Shown one piece after another: positions 1 through 7,973 of a stretch of 64,000 nt of DNA; within the stretch, counting starts at the first letter, position 1; each line of letters starts with the position of its first letter. The stretch lies in contig NZ_FOHX01000008.1 of NCBI RefSeq assembly GCF_900111685.1, positions 1 to 64,000 of the forward strand. The letters are read 5' to 3'. The notes under the pieces were generated by a model. It did no database searches. It had not been told where the DNA came from and saw only the letters and a list, made by a program, of their open reading frames with translations. The DNA is from Nonomuraea wenchangensis (lineage in GTDB: Bacteria; Actinomycetota; Actinomycetes; Streptosporangiales; Streptosporangiaceae). The position numbers and the translations under genes were made by a program.

Positions 1-80
1 CCGGCACGGGTGTAGCCGTCGCGGGCGAACACCGTCAGCGCGCCGGCCAGGATCGCCCTGCGCTTGTCTTCCCTGGTCAT
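1..80 (-). CDS. TetR-family regulator, N-terminal fragment
   Basis: Only the first 26 codons lie in the window; the gene runs off the left edge. The translation starts MTREDKRRAILAGALTVFAR and continues DGYTRA, the usual first helix and turn of a TetR DNA-binding domain. A GGGAGG ribosome site lies about 10 nt before the ATG. It diverges from the FMN reductase gene at 177, and repeated sequence between the two looks like its operator, so it probably represses itself and the reductase/aldo-keto reductase pair. Family assignment rests on a short stretch. Confidence 0.7.
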   Translation of the reverse strand, partial: MTREDKRRAILAGALTVFARDGYTRA

Positions 81-95
81 CCGCGACGTCCTCCC

Positions 96-140
96 AAAGT
101 GCAATGCTCGTTTTACTTTTTGCCACGCTCGTTGTACTTT
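96..140. promoter_or_regulatory. Candidate TetR operator between divergent genes
   Basis: The AT-richer gap between the TetR start and the FMN reductase start holds a direct repeat, GCTCGTTTTACTTT at 106-119 and GCTCGTTGTACTTT at 127-140, exactly 21 bp apart (two helical turns). AAAGTGCAA at 96-104 pairs with TTGTACTTT at 132-140 as an inverted repeat with one mismatch. The position suits autoregulation. That the TetR protein binds here is inference. Confidence 0.5.
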
Positions 141-176
141 ACTGGACGTCCGGCCTGGAGCGTGAGGAGACACCAC

Positions 177-776
177 ATGATCAGGATCGCCATCGTCGTC
201 GGCAGCACCCGCCCCCGCCGCCGCAGCGCGGTCGCCGCCCGCTGGGTCGCCGAGGTCGCCGCCCGCCACCGGGCCGCCGTCGCCGGCGAGGCCGGCTTCG
301 AGGTCGTCGACCTCGCCGAGTACGCGCTGCCGGTGCTGGACGAGCCGGCACCCGCCCTGTTCGGCCACTACCGGCACCCGCACACCCGGCGCTGGGCCGA
401 GACCGTCGCCTCTTTCGACGGGTTCGTGTTCGTCACCCCGGAGTACAACCACTCCGCCCCCGCCGCGCTGAAGAACGCCATCGACTTCCTGTACGCCGAA
501 TGGGCCGACAAGGCGGCCGGCTTCGTCAGCCACGGCGTGCACGGCGGCGTGCGCGCGGTCGAGCACCTGCGCCAGGTCATGACCGAGGTCGGCGCGGCCA
601 ACGTACGCACCCAGGTGGCGCTGTCGGCGTTCACCGACTTCGAGCTCAGCGGCCCCGCAGAGCCCGGCGTGATCGCACCCGGCCCGCACCAGGAGCCCAC
701 CCTGACGGAGCTGCTGGACGAGGTCATCGCCTGGTCGAGGGCGCTGCGCACGCTGCGCGAGCCGGCCGCGGCCTGA
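177..776 (+). CDS. NAD(P)H-dependent FMN reductase (flavodoxin-fold)
   Basis: A 199-residue protein of the NADPH-dependent FMN reductase / chromate reductase family, expected to reduce flavins or quinones in the cytoplasm. The N-terminal beta strand followed by GSTRP (residues 9-13) is the family FMN-phosphate loop, and TPEYNHSAPAALKNAIDF (about 85-102) is the conserved flavin-ring segment. The ATG at 177 is preferred over an earlier in-frame ATG at 99 because the family start fits and GAGGAG sits 7 nt upstream, while 99 would overlap the putative operator. The aldo/keto reductase follows after 24 nt, so the two are probably co-transcribed under the TetR regulator. Confidence 0.88.
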   Translation: MIRIAIVVGSTRPRRRSAVAARWVAEVAARHRAAVAGEAGFEVVDLAEYALPVLDEPAPALFGHYRHPHTRRWAETVASFDGFVFVTPEYNHSAPAALKNAIDFLYAEWADKAAGFVSHGVHGGVRAVEHLRQVMTEVGAANVRTQVALSAFTDFELSGPAEPGVIAPGPHQEPTLTELLDEVIAWSRALRTLREPAAA

Positions 777-800
777 CCGGGCGACATAGGAGGACATGTG

Positions 801-1793
801 ATGCGTTATCGGTTGCTGGGCCGTACCGGCCTGAGAGTGTCGGAGCTGTTCCTCGGCGCGATGATCTACCACGAGGTGACGCCGGAGGTGCGGCGGATCT
901 TCGACCTGTACGAGGAGTCGGGCGGCAACGTGGTGGACACCGCCTCGATGTACGGCGACAGCGAGAAGGTCGTGGGCGAGCTGCTGCGGGGCCGCCGCGA
1001 CCGCTACGTGCTGGCCACGAAGTACACCCCGACCCGTGACCGCACCGACCTCAACGCGGCCGGCAACCACCGCAAGAACCTCGTCCTGTCGCTGGAGCGG
1101 AGCCTGCGGCGGCTGCGCACCGACTACCTCGACCTGCTGTGGGTGCACGTGTGGGACCGGCACACGCCGATCGAGGAGACGATGCGGGCGCTGGACGACG
1201 TGGTCCGCGCGGGGAAGGTGCTCTACGTCGGCATCTCCGACGCGCCGGCATGGGTGGTCAGCCGGGCCAACACGCTCGCCGAGTGGCGCGGGTGGACACC
1301 GTTCGCGGGCCTTCAAGTGCCCTACAGCCTGCTGCAGCGCGACATCGAGCGGGAGCTGCTGCCGATGGCGCAGGCGTCCGGGATCAGCGTGGCGGCGTGG
1401 GGCGTGCTCGCGCGGGGCGTGCTGTCCGGCCGGTACGCCGAGCCAGGCGCGGCGGCCTCACGGGTGTCGCCCGAGTCCGTCGGCGAGCGGGACCAGGCCG
1501 CCGTCCGGGCCGTGCTGGACGTGGCCGGCGAGCTCGGCGTGACGGCCTCACAAGTCGCGCTCGCGTGGGCGCTGCGGCGCGGCGTGCACCCCATCCTCGG
1601 CACGAGCGGCGCCGGGCAGCTCAAGGACAACCTGGGCGCCTCGGCCGTGGCGCGGGACCTGCCGGAGGAGGCGATGCGGCGGCTGGAGTCGGCGGTGCCG
1701 TTCGAGCTGGGCTTCCCGGGTGACTTCGTCGGCGCGGCGGACCGCAGCCCGGACATCTACGGCGACGCACTCCCCCACCTCGACGGCCGCTGA
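801..1793 (+). CDS. Aldo/keto reductase
   Basis: A 330-residue cytoplasmic NAD(P)H-dependent aldo/keto reductase of the TIM-barrel family. The catalytic tetrad is visible: Asp46 and Tyr51 (in VVDTASMYGDSEK), Lys74 (LATKYT) and His116 (LLWVHVWD). The C-terminal GTSGAGQLKDNL stretch (about 270) is the cofactor-binding region. AGGAGG lies 7 nt before the ATG; a GTG directly in front (798) is the alternative start. It follows the FMN reductase, suggesting a small TetR-controlled redox or detoxification operon. Substrate cannot be told. Confidence 0.88.
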   Translation: MRYRLLGRTGLRVSELFLGAMIYHEVTPEVRRIFDLYEESGGNVVDTASMYGDSEKVVGELLRGRRDRYVLATKYTPTRDRTDLNAAGNHRKNLVLSLERSLRRLRTDYLDLLWVHVWDRHTPIEETMRALDDVVRAGKVLYVGISDAPAWVVSRANTLAEWRGWTPFAGLQVPYSLLQRDIERELLPMAQASGISVAAWGVLARGVLSGRYAEPGAAASRVSPESVGERDQAAVRAVLDVAGELGVTASQVALAWALRRGVHPILGTSGAGQLKDNLGASAVARDLPEEAMRRLESAVPFELGFPGDFVGAADRSPDIYGDALPHLDGR

Positions 1794-1818
1794 CCCGGCA
1801 CCAGGCCGGCGTCTCAGC

Positions 1819-2811
1819 TCAGCTCGATTCCCACGCCGGCTCCGTAGTCGGCGCCTTCACCTGGGCGAGTTCCGCGAGGTCGTCGAATTCCGGCAGACCG
1901 TCGGCAGGCGCGCGGACGACACCGACCTGATTCGGCCTGGGCGGCGCGATGTTCCTGGGCGGGCCCCAGCTCACGATGTCCGTCGTGGCGCCTCCCTGGG
2001 TGTAGTACTTCTCCTTCTCCTGCGTGGAGAAGCCCGAGCCGAATTTGAAGGGCAGCCCTTTCGCGTCGAAGTAGAGCGTCCAGCTCACGACCTTGTTCGC
2101 GTAACTCGCGTCGGGCCGCTTCCCTGCGACCTGCCGGAAAGTGGGCGAGAGTGCGTACAGTTCGGCGAACGTGAGGCTGCCGCGGTAATAACCGGTCCGC
2201 TTGAGGTCCGCGGTCTTACCCGCGGGGTTCGGCAGATTGAATTTCTTCTCGTCGGCGTCGGCGATGAGCGCTTTCAGCGTCCCGAGTTCGAAGATGTTGA
2301 TGACGTGGTCGCCGAAGGCCGTGGCGCCCGCTCCACGGTTGCCGCGCCGCGCCCAGGTCTTTCCCTGGGGCAGGTCCGCGGTCCACAGCCGTCCCGTGGT
2401 GTAGAAACGGCCCTTGGTGTTGATCCAGCGGTGCGGCCGGGTCTGCGCGAGCAGGCTCCGGGAGACCGGGTCGCCTTCGGCCGCGCGCTCCTTGGCGAGC
2501 GGAAGGAGGTGACGGTTGAAATCCACTCGCCGCGTGATGCTCGCCGCGACGACCCCGCCTCTGCCGAGGACCAGCGTCCCTTCCTGCATCGGGTTGTAGC
2601 GGAATACCCTGGCCGTGTGATTGGTGTATTTGTTCCGGCTGTTGATTTCCACGGAGCCGTACTGTGTGAACTGCACGCTCGCGCCGGTGGCGAGCCGCTC
2701 GCGTACCGCGCGGACGACATCGGGAACGGCGGCCTCCGCCGCGGACGGAACCGCGAGCATGGCCGCCGGGCCGACGATCAGGGCGGATAAGAGGGCTGGA
2801 AAACGGCGCAT
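1819..2811 (-). CDS. Secreted protein, LppX/LprG-like fold suspected
   Basis: A 330-residue protein with a Sec signal peptide (MRRF, hydrophobic core, AEAA cleavage near residue 28) and no lipobox cysteine. The C-terminal stretch TDIVSWGPPRNIAPP resembles the end of actinobacterial LppX/LprAFG-type lipid-carrier domains, and the body has the alternating strands expected of that fold, but the match is by eye only. GGAGG stands about 11 nt before the ATG. It converges on the aldo/keto reductase with 25 nt between stops. Codon use is less GC-biased than in neighbours. Alternative: unassigned secreted protein. Confidence 0.6.
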   Translation of the reverse strand: MRRFPALLSALIVGPAAMLAVPSAAEAAVPDVVRAVRERLATGASVQFTQYGSVEINSRNKYTNHTARVFRYNPMQEGTLVLGRGGVVAASITRRVDFNRHLLPLAKERAAEGDPVSRSLLAQTRPHRWINTKGRFYTTGRLWTADLPQGKTWARRGNRGAGATAFGDHVINIFELGTLKALIADADEKKFNLPNPAGKTADLKRTGYYRGSLTFAELYALSPTFRQVAGKRPDASYANKVVSWTLYFDAKGLPFKFGSGFSTQEKEKYYTQGGATTDIVSWGPPRNIAPPRPNQVGVVRAPADGLPEFDDLAELAQVKAPTTEPAWESS

Positions 2812-2896
2812 GGAAAGGTGCCTCCGGGACTTGGCAAAGCAACGGGATGATGATCCACGGCAGCCCGGAGCGTACCAGTTCCCTGCCCATTCCGAT

Positions 2897-3283
2897 TTAC
2901 CTACGGCGCCGTAGTCTCAGTAGACCGGCGACGGTCACGGGCGCGAGGGCGACATGGCACAACGCCAACGCGATCTTGCTGGGGTCGTCGAAATCTGCGG
3001 GAATCGTCATGACCGGGATGGTCCCGAGCGCGATCGCCGGGGCGACGACCAACGCCGTGGGCACCACCCATGGCCAGATGCGGGCGAGCACCGCCACCAC
3101 GGTCATCCCTGCCAGCAACGGCAGGGCGGTGAAGCCGGCGACGGTGAGCGCGTCGACCTCGGCGGGCCGGCCGGCGGCGGTGAACCGGAAGCCGCCGCCG
3201 GCGGCACGCCCGAGCCCGTAGATGGCGAGGTTGAGCAACAGCGCGGCCGTCACCGTGGCGACGACGGTCTTCGAGGTGTTCAT
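2897..3283 (-). CDS. Small four-helix membrane protein (DUF6069-like)
   Basis: A 128-residue integral membrane protein starting MNTSKTVVATVTAALLLNLA. Four hydrophobic segments are evident at about 7-25, 45-69, 73-92 and 103-122, with an Arg-rich cytoplasmic tail. The pattern fits the actinobacterial DUF6069 family, whose function is unknown. This ATG is chosen because hydrophobic coding character begins here; the longer open frame upstream is out-of-frame shadow of the SRPBCC gene. It lies 26 nt downstream of that gene and may be the last cistron of the ArsR operon. Confidence 0.65.
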   Translation of the reverse strand: MNTSKTVVATVTAALLLNLAIYGLGRAAGGGFRFTAAGRPAEVDALTVAGFTALPLLAGMTVVAVLARIWPWVVPTALVVAPAIALGTIPVMTIPADFDDPSKIALALCHVALAPVTVAGLLRLRRRR

Positions 3284-3309
3284 CCGGCTCTCCGCGCTCT
3301 GCGCGTCCG

Positions 3310-3777
3310 TCAGAGCCGCCGTTCGCGGCGCAGGTACGTCTCGATGCGGTCGAGCGCACCTGCCCAGACCTCCCGCACGAAGAAGTCGCGCATCTCGGCC
3401 GCCGGGAATCCGGACTGCACCACGCTGAGGAGGGTCCCGCCGTCGTGCTCCGCGAAGGTGACCTCGACCGTGGTCGTCATGGTCATGCCGTCCGGGCTGA
3501 CGCCGGTGGACTCGGTGACCAGGCGGTGCGGACGGTCGATGACCAGGAAGGTCTGGGTCTCCCGGAACAACGTGTCGGCGTCGGGTCCCCACACGGCCGT
3601 CTGCCGGCCTCCGACGCGCAGGTCCACCTCGATCTCCACGAAGCCGGGCGTCTCGTCGAGGATGCTGAACCAGATCTTCTGCTTCTCGGCGTCGGTGTAG
3701 GCGTCGAAGACCTCTTCCGGGGTCGCGGGCAGGACCCGGCTGAGGCGCAGTTGGGCGGTGTCGATGTTCTGGGTCAT
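3310..3777 (-). CDS. SRPBCC / AHSA1-like protein
   Basis: A 155-residue START-like protein of the AHSA1 (activator of Hsp90 ATPase 1-like) group. It opens with the typical TAQLRLSRVLPATPEEVFDAYTD helix-grip start, has WFSILDE around residue 35, and ends with the long C-terminal helix around GALDRIETYLRRE. Such proteins bind hydrophobic ligands and are often paired with ArsR regulators, as here: its ATG shares one base with the ArsR stop (TGATG), so the two are translationally coupled. At 43375 the same pair occurs as one fused protein. Confidence 0.85.
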   Translation of the reverse strand: MTQNIDTAQLRLSRVLPATPEEVFDAYTDAEKQKIWFSILDETPGFVEIEVDLRVGGRQTAVWGPDADTLFRETQTFLVIDRPHRLVTESTGVSPDGMTMTTTVEVTFAEHDGGTLLSVVQSGFPAAEMRDFFVREVWAGALDRIETYLRRERRL

Positions 3778-4109
3778 CAGTCGTCTTCCTTCTTGAGAGT
3801 GAAGTAGGCGTCGAGGCCGTCGAGCCGGCGCTCCCAGAGCCGCTGGTAGAACCTGATCCAGGACATGGCGTCCTCCAGTCGTTCGGCGCCCAGGCGACAT
3901 CGCCGTGATCGCCCGACCTTCTCCGTGGTGACGAGCCCGGCGTTCTCCAGGACGTGCACGTGCTTCTTCATGCCGGTGAGCGACATGTCGAACGGCTCGG
4001 CCAACTCACCGATCGTGGCGGGACCCTGGCCGAGCCGGACGAGGATCTGTCGTCGCGTCGGATCCGCCAGGGCGGCGAACGTCCGGTCAAGGACCTCTTG
4101 CTGAACCAT
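3777..4109 (-). CDS. ArsR-family transcriptional regulator
   Basis: A 110-residue winged-helix repressor. VLDRTFAALADPTRRQILVRL is the classic first helix pair, followed by the recognition helix MSLTGMKKHVHVLENAGLV and a wing (TTEKVGRSRRC). No metal-binding cysteine motif is present, so it belongs with the SRPBCC-linked ArsR group rather than metal sensors. An earlier in-frame start at 4148 is disfavoured because it would place both operator palindromes inside the gene. There is no Shine-Dalgarno before the ATG, which itself lies in the palindrome at 4101-4118, so the mRNA may be leaderless. Confidence 0.85.
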   Translation of the reverse strand: MVQQEVLDRTFAALADPTRRQILVRLGQGPATIGELAEPFDMSLTGMKKHVHVLENAGLVTTEKVGRSRRCRLGAERLEDAMSWIRFYQRLWERRLDGLDAYFTLKKEDD

Positions 4110-4144
4110 ATGGTTCAGTGTACGACACTGAACCAAAAGGTTCA
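4101..4144. promoter_or_regulatory. Twin palindromic operator over the arsR start
   Basis: CTGAACCATATGGTTCAG at 4101-4118 is a perfect 18-bp palindrome whose centre is the ATG of the ArsR gene. A second copy of the half-sites, TGAACC-AAAA-GGTTCA, lies at 4129-4144 with centres 27 bp apart. The shared unit is TGAACC-N4-GGTTCA. The natural reading is two binding sites for the adjacent ArsR dimer, with occupation blocking both promoter and translation start. Confidence 0.8.
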
Positions 4145-4187
4145 ACAAGTAGGAGTGACCGGTAGGTGGACCGACGGGGCCCGCTCC

Positions 4188-4853
4188 TCAACGGCGCCAG
4201 CGGCCCGGATGAACGAGGCCGGATTCGTAGGCGCAGATGACCGCCTGAATGCGGTCGCGCAGACCGAGCTTGGACAGCACGTTGCTGACGTGGGTCTTCA
4301 CGGTGTGCTCGCTGACCACCAGGGCCGCGGCTATCTCAGGGTTGGACAACCCCTGCCCGAGCAGGGCGAGGGTCTCCCGTTCCCTGCCGGTCAGGGTGTC
4401 CATCCCCGGTATCGCGATCGGCGGGCGGGCCGAGCGCCGGACCAGGTCGTCGATCAGCTTTCTGGTCACGGCGGGCGCCAGCAGCGATTCCCCGGCCGTC
4501 ACGACCCGGACGGCGTGCACGAGGTCGTCGCGCCGCACGTCCTTGAGCAGGAAGCCGCTGGCTCCGGCGTGCAGGGCCTCGTAGACGTACTCGTCCTGGT
4601 CGAAGACGGTCAGGATGACGACCTTGGTGCCGGTCTCGGCGCAGATCGTCCTGGCGGCCTCGATGCCGTCCATGACGGGCATGTGGATGTCGAGCAGGGC
4701 GATGTCGGGTGCGTGCGCGCGGACCGCCGCGAGGGCATGGGCGCCGTCGGCGGCCTCGGCCACGACCGTGATGTCCGGCTGGGTGTCCAGGATCAGGGCG
4801 AAGCCGCTGCGCATGAGCTCATGATCATCGGCTACCACCACGCGGATCGTCAC
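4188..4853 (-). CDS. NarL/LuxR-type response regulator
   Basis: A 221-residue two-component response regulator. The receiver domain (1-120) has acidic residues Asp9/Asp10, phospho-acceptor Asp55 (LLDIHMP), Thr at about 83 and Lys at about 105 (FLLKDV). A LuxR-type helix-turn-helix follows at about 150-212 (LTGRERETLALLGQGLSNPEIAAAL, EHTVKTHVSNVLSKL). Its GTG start overlaps the kinase stop by 4 nt, so it is coupled to the kinase gene and is its probable partner. Confidence 0.93.
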   Translation of the reverse strand: MTIRVVVADDHELMRSGFALILDTQPDITVVAEAADGAHALAAVRAHAPDIALLDIHMPVMDGIEAARTICAETGTKVVILTVFDQDEYVYEALHAGASGFLLKDVRRDDLVHAVRVVTAGESLLAPAVTRKLIDDLVRRSARPPIAIPGMDTLTGRERETLALLGQGLSNPEIAAALVVSEHTVKTHVSNVLSKLGLRDRIQAVICAYESGLVHPGRWRR

Positions 4854-5986
4854 GAGGCGGTTCCCGTCAGGTGCACCGTGACGGCGAAGCCGCGCCCGTC
4901 CGGCCCAGGGCCGAAGGCCGCCGACCCGCCGCAGGCCGCCGCCCGCTCGCGGATGCCGATCAGCCCGTGACCCGAGCCGCCGGTGTGACCTCGGCCGTCG
5001 TCGGTGATTCCGATCATGAGCGTGTCCTGCCTCCAGTGCAGTTCGACGGCCACCGCGACCGCCTGGGCATGCTTGACCGCGTTGGTGAGCGCCTCCTGCA
5101 CGATCCGGTAGGCGGCGGCCTCCGCGTCGGCGGGCAGCGGGCGCGGCGTGCCGTGGACGGTCAGCGTGGTCCGTTGCCCGGCCCGGTCCACGCTGTGCAC
5201 CAGCGCCTCGATCCTGGCCACGGTCGGTGGAGCGCCGGGCGAGGACGTGCCGAGCAGCCCGAGCAGGCGGCGAAGCTGGTCCATCGCCTCGCGCCCGGTC
5301 GCGGCGATGGCGTCGAAGGCGGCCTCGGCCCGTTCCGGTGCCGGGCGCACGGCCAGGGGCCCGGCCTCCGCCTGCACCACGATCAGGCTGATGGCGTGGC
5401 CGAGGAGGTCGTGCATGTCCCGGGCGATCGCCGTCCGCTCCCGCTCGACGGCCCGCTCCGCTTCACGCTGCCTGTCGCGCTCGATCTGGCGGGCGTGGGT
5501 GCGCCGGTTGGCCGTGGCCCGGCCCATGGCCCAGGCCGCGACGTACATCACCAGCGCCCGCACCGTGGTGTCCGCGCTGGGCGGGTTCAGCACCAGCCCG
5601 GCGAGCTGAGCGCCGGCGCCGGTGACGAGCAGGGTGACCGCCCAGACTCTGACCCGGCGCGAGCCGTACGCGGCCACCGTGTAGATCGCGATCAGCAGCG
5701 CGTAGGGGATCGGCTGCGGGGCGGTGTCGGGGTCGTTGAGCAGGTACGCGCCCGTCGCGGCCGTCACCGCCGCCAGGACCGCCAGTGGCGCACGCCGCCG
5801 CCAGATCAGCGGCAGCGCCAGGCCGAGCACGGGCAGGTACTGCCCGAGCGTGTAGCCCGCCGCCGGGTCGGCCTCCCGGGTCGTCAGGAGGAAGGGTGCC
5901 GCATGCGCGGCGAGCGCCACCAGGGCGATCACGAGGTCCACAGCCAGCGGGGAAACCCGACGGAACGATCGGACGATAACTGACAT
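4850..5986 (-). CDS. NarL-family sensor histidine kinase
   Basis: A 378-residue membrane histidine kinase. About five hydrophobic segments fill residues 14-155 with almost no extracellular loop, suggesting sensing within the membrane. The HisKA_3 box ERTAIARDMHDLLGHAISLIV carries the phospho-accepting His192. The ATPase domain shows EALTNAVKHA (N box) and DDGRG with a GHGLIGIRERA lid. It follows the beta-lactamase-like gene by 18 nt and overlaps the response regulator by 4 nt, so the three form one operon. The signal is unknown. Confidence 0.92.
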   Translation of the reverse strand: MSVIVRSFRRVSPLAVDLVIALVALAAHAAPFLLTTREADPAAGYTLGQYLPVLGLALPLIWRRRAPLAVLAAVTAATGAYLLNDPDTAPQPIPYALLIAIYTVAAYGSRRVRVWAVTLLVTGAGAQLAGLVLNPPSADTTVRALVMYVAAWAMGRATANRRTHARQIERDRQREAERAVERERTAIARDMHDLLGHAISLIVVQAEAGPLAVRPAPERAEAAFDAIAATGREAMDQLRRLLGLLGTSSPGAPPTVARIEALVHSVDRAGQRTTLTVHGTPRPLPADAEAAAYRIVQEALTNAVKHAQAVAVAVELHWRQDTLMIGITDDGRGHTGGSGHGLIGIRERAAACGGSAAFGPGPDGRGFAVTVHLTGTAS

Positions 5987-6004
5987 ATCGGGGCGAAATC
6001 CTAC

Positions 6005-7846
6005 TCAGGTGTACGGCGGGCCGACGAAGTTGTAGAGGACCGCCACGACGGCGAACGCCACGACGCCCGTCGTGACCAGCGTGTAGCCGGCCCTGGCCCA
6101 GGGCGACCACCAGCGCCGCCACCACGCGAGCACCGCACCCGCGAGCAGGGCGACGGCCAGCGCCACGGTCAGCGTCGCCAGGACCAGCAACCCGATCAGC
6201 ACGGGCGCCCCCCGCAGCACCAGCGGCAACGCCCGGCCCTCGTCGGCGAGCAACGAGCCGAACCCGGCCACGAACACCGTCACCGCGACGCCGCCGAGCC
6301 AGGCCGCCAGCCGCCACGCCCATGGCCCGTGCATCACCCGCCCACGCATCCTGCGTACGGCCAGCGCCACGGGATACGCGATCACGGCGATCACCGACGC
6401 CGGCACCGCCCACGCCAGCAGCCCGAGATGCAGCCACGAGTGCTCCAGCCAGCCGATCCGGTCGAACACGACGGTCTGGCCGCCGAGTGCGAGCTGACCG
6501 GGCTCGGGGAAGGCGATGCGGCTCCATCCGCCCTCCTGCAGGAAGACACCCGGTTCGAACTGGATCCAGCGCTTCTCCCCGCCGCCGAGCCCCGTGGTGA
6601 CCACGCTGCCGTCGGCGGCGGCGGTGACCTGCACGGGGGTGTCCGTCAGCGCTCGCACCTTGAGCAGGCTGCCGCGGCTGACGCCGCTGCTCCGGTACCA
6701 GCCCTCGTAGGCGCGCGAGGACGCGCCCGCCAGTGCCGTGACCTCCGGCGGCGCCGATCCCGGCAGGTACCGGTCGATGATCTTCTCCACCAGCGCGAAC
6801 CCGTCCAGCCCGTGCCGCCCCGTGCCGTCCCCGTTGGACATCACATGAACACCGATGCCCTGCTCGGGCAGCAGGAACATGTAGGAGTGCATGCCGGGCA
6901 TGTCGCCGCCCTTGAACAGCAGCCGATGCCCCTTGTACGGCCGCTCCTCCCACATGAATCCCATCCCGGCCAGGCTGGGATGCTCGCTGTACTGGCGGCG
7001 TTGCATCTCGGCCGCCGCTCCGGGCCCGAGCCGCGCGTCCCGCGACAACTGCGCCTGCAGGTAGACGGCCATGTCGGCGGCGGTCGAGGCCGGCCCCGCG
7101 CCGGAGGCGGCGAAGTCCGCGCAGTCGACCGCCGTCGGCGTGCCGTCCACCAGGTAGGCCTTGGTGCCGTGCAGTCCGCCGCAGGCGATGACCGAGTCGT
7201 CCATGCCGAGCGGCTGGAACACCTGCCGCTCCACGTACTTTTCGAATGGCATGCCCGAAACGACCTGCACGAGGTATCCGGCCAGGGCGACACCATAGTT
7301 GCTGTAGGACACCCCGGTGCCGGGCGGGCGCACCCGCGCCGGCTGGTGCGCGGCCAGCGCCTCGCCCAGCGGCAGCACGTCCGCGCCGCTGCCCACGACG
7401 TAGTCCTCGTCGAACCCGGCCGTGTGCGTGAGCAGGTGCCGCAACGTGACCGGGTGGCCCGGGTAGGCGTCGTCGATCCGGAAGGACTTCAGGTAGGTGT
7501 TCACGTCCGCGTCCAGATCCAGCCGGCCCGCGTCCACGAGTTGCAGGGCGGCCTGGGCGGTGAACAGTTTGGTCTCCGAGCCGATGAGAAAGCGGGTGCT
7601 TTCGGGATCCACCGGCACCCGCCGCTCCGCATCGGCCCAGCCGTACCCCTGGTGCACCACCCGCTCGCCGCCGGCCACCACGGTCACCGCCACGCCTGGG
7701 ACCTTGTCCTCGGCCATCACCGCGGTGACGTGCTCATCGACCAAGGTGCCGAGCCCTGGCAAGGCCGGCGGCCCGACCGCCTGAGCCGGGGCGGCCATCA
7801 AGGCCAGAGCGGTCATGAGTTTCAGCAACATGCCGTCAAGGGTCAT
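6005..7846 (-). CDS. Serine beta-lactamase-like hydrolase with C-terminal membrane domain
   Basis: A 613-residue protein of the class C beta-lactamase / esterase family. A signal peptide (1-23) precedes a catalytic domain with Ser90-x-x-Lys93 (FLIGSETKLF) and a YSNYG motif near 195. After about residue 370 comes a small beta domain, and the last 150 residues form four hydrophobic helices. The catalytic part should face outside. Members act as peptidases, esterases or penicillin-recognition proteins; substrate is unknown. It leads the operon with the two-component system. An in-frame ATG at 7831 is a possible alternative start. Confidence 0.88.
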   Translation of the reverse strand: MTLDGMLLKLMTALALMAAPAQAVGPPALPGLGTLVDEHVTAVMAEDKVPGVAVTVVAGGERVVHQGYGWADAERRVPVDPESTRFLIGSETKLFTAQAALQLVDAGRLDLDADVNTYLKSFRIDDAYPGHPVTLRHLLTHTAGFDEDYVVGSGADVLPLGEALAAHQPARVRPPGTGVSYSNYGVALAGYLVQVVSGMPFEKYVERQVFQPLGMDDSVIACGGLHGTKAYLVDGTPTAVDCADFAASGAGPASTAADMAVYLQAQLSRDARLGPGAAAEMQRRQYSEHPSLAGMGFMWEERPYKGHRLLFKGGDMPGMHSYMFLLPEQGIGVHVMSNGDGTGRHGLDGFALVEKIIDRYLPGSAPPEVTALAGASSRAYEGWYRSSGVSRGSLLKVRALTDTPVQVTAAADGSVVTTGLGGGEKRWIQFEPGVFLQEGGWSRIAFPEPGQLALGGQTVVFDRIGWLEHSWLHLGLLAWAVPASVIAVIAYPVALAVRRMRGRVMHGPWAWRLAAWLGGVAVTVFVAGFGSLLADEGRALPLVLRGAPVLIGLLVLATLTVALAVALLAGAVLAWWRRWWSPWARAGYTLVTTGVVAFAVVAVLYNFVGPPYT

Positions 7847-7973
7847 GCACCCGTCCCTGCCGACACATCGCCGACGCCACCCATCCGTCCCTCCACCGCT
7901 CGGGGGAGGGACGGGTCAAGGCGCCAAGCTGCCCGCCGCGACGGCGTCGCCCGCAGCCGAGGAGCTCGGCGGT

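Noticed and set aside
104..1039. A 311-codon + strand frame overlapping the FMN reductase
   Set aside because: Arg/Pro-rich out-of-frame translation of the FMN reductase and aldo/keto reductase genes, with no family match.
4110..4148. Longer ArsR start at 4148
   Set aside because: It would add 13 residues atypical of the family and put both palindromic operator sites inside the coding region.
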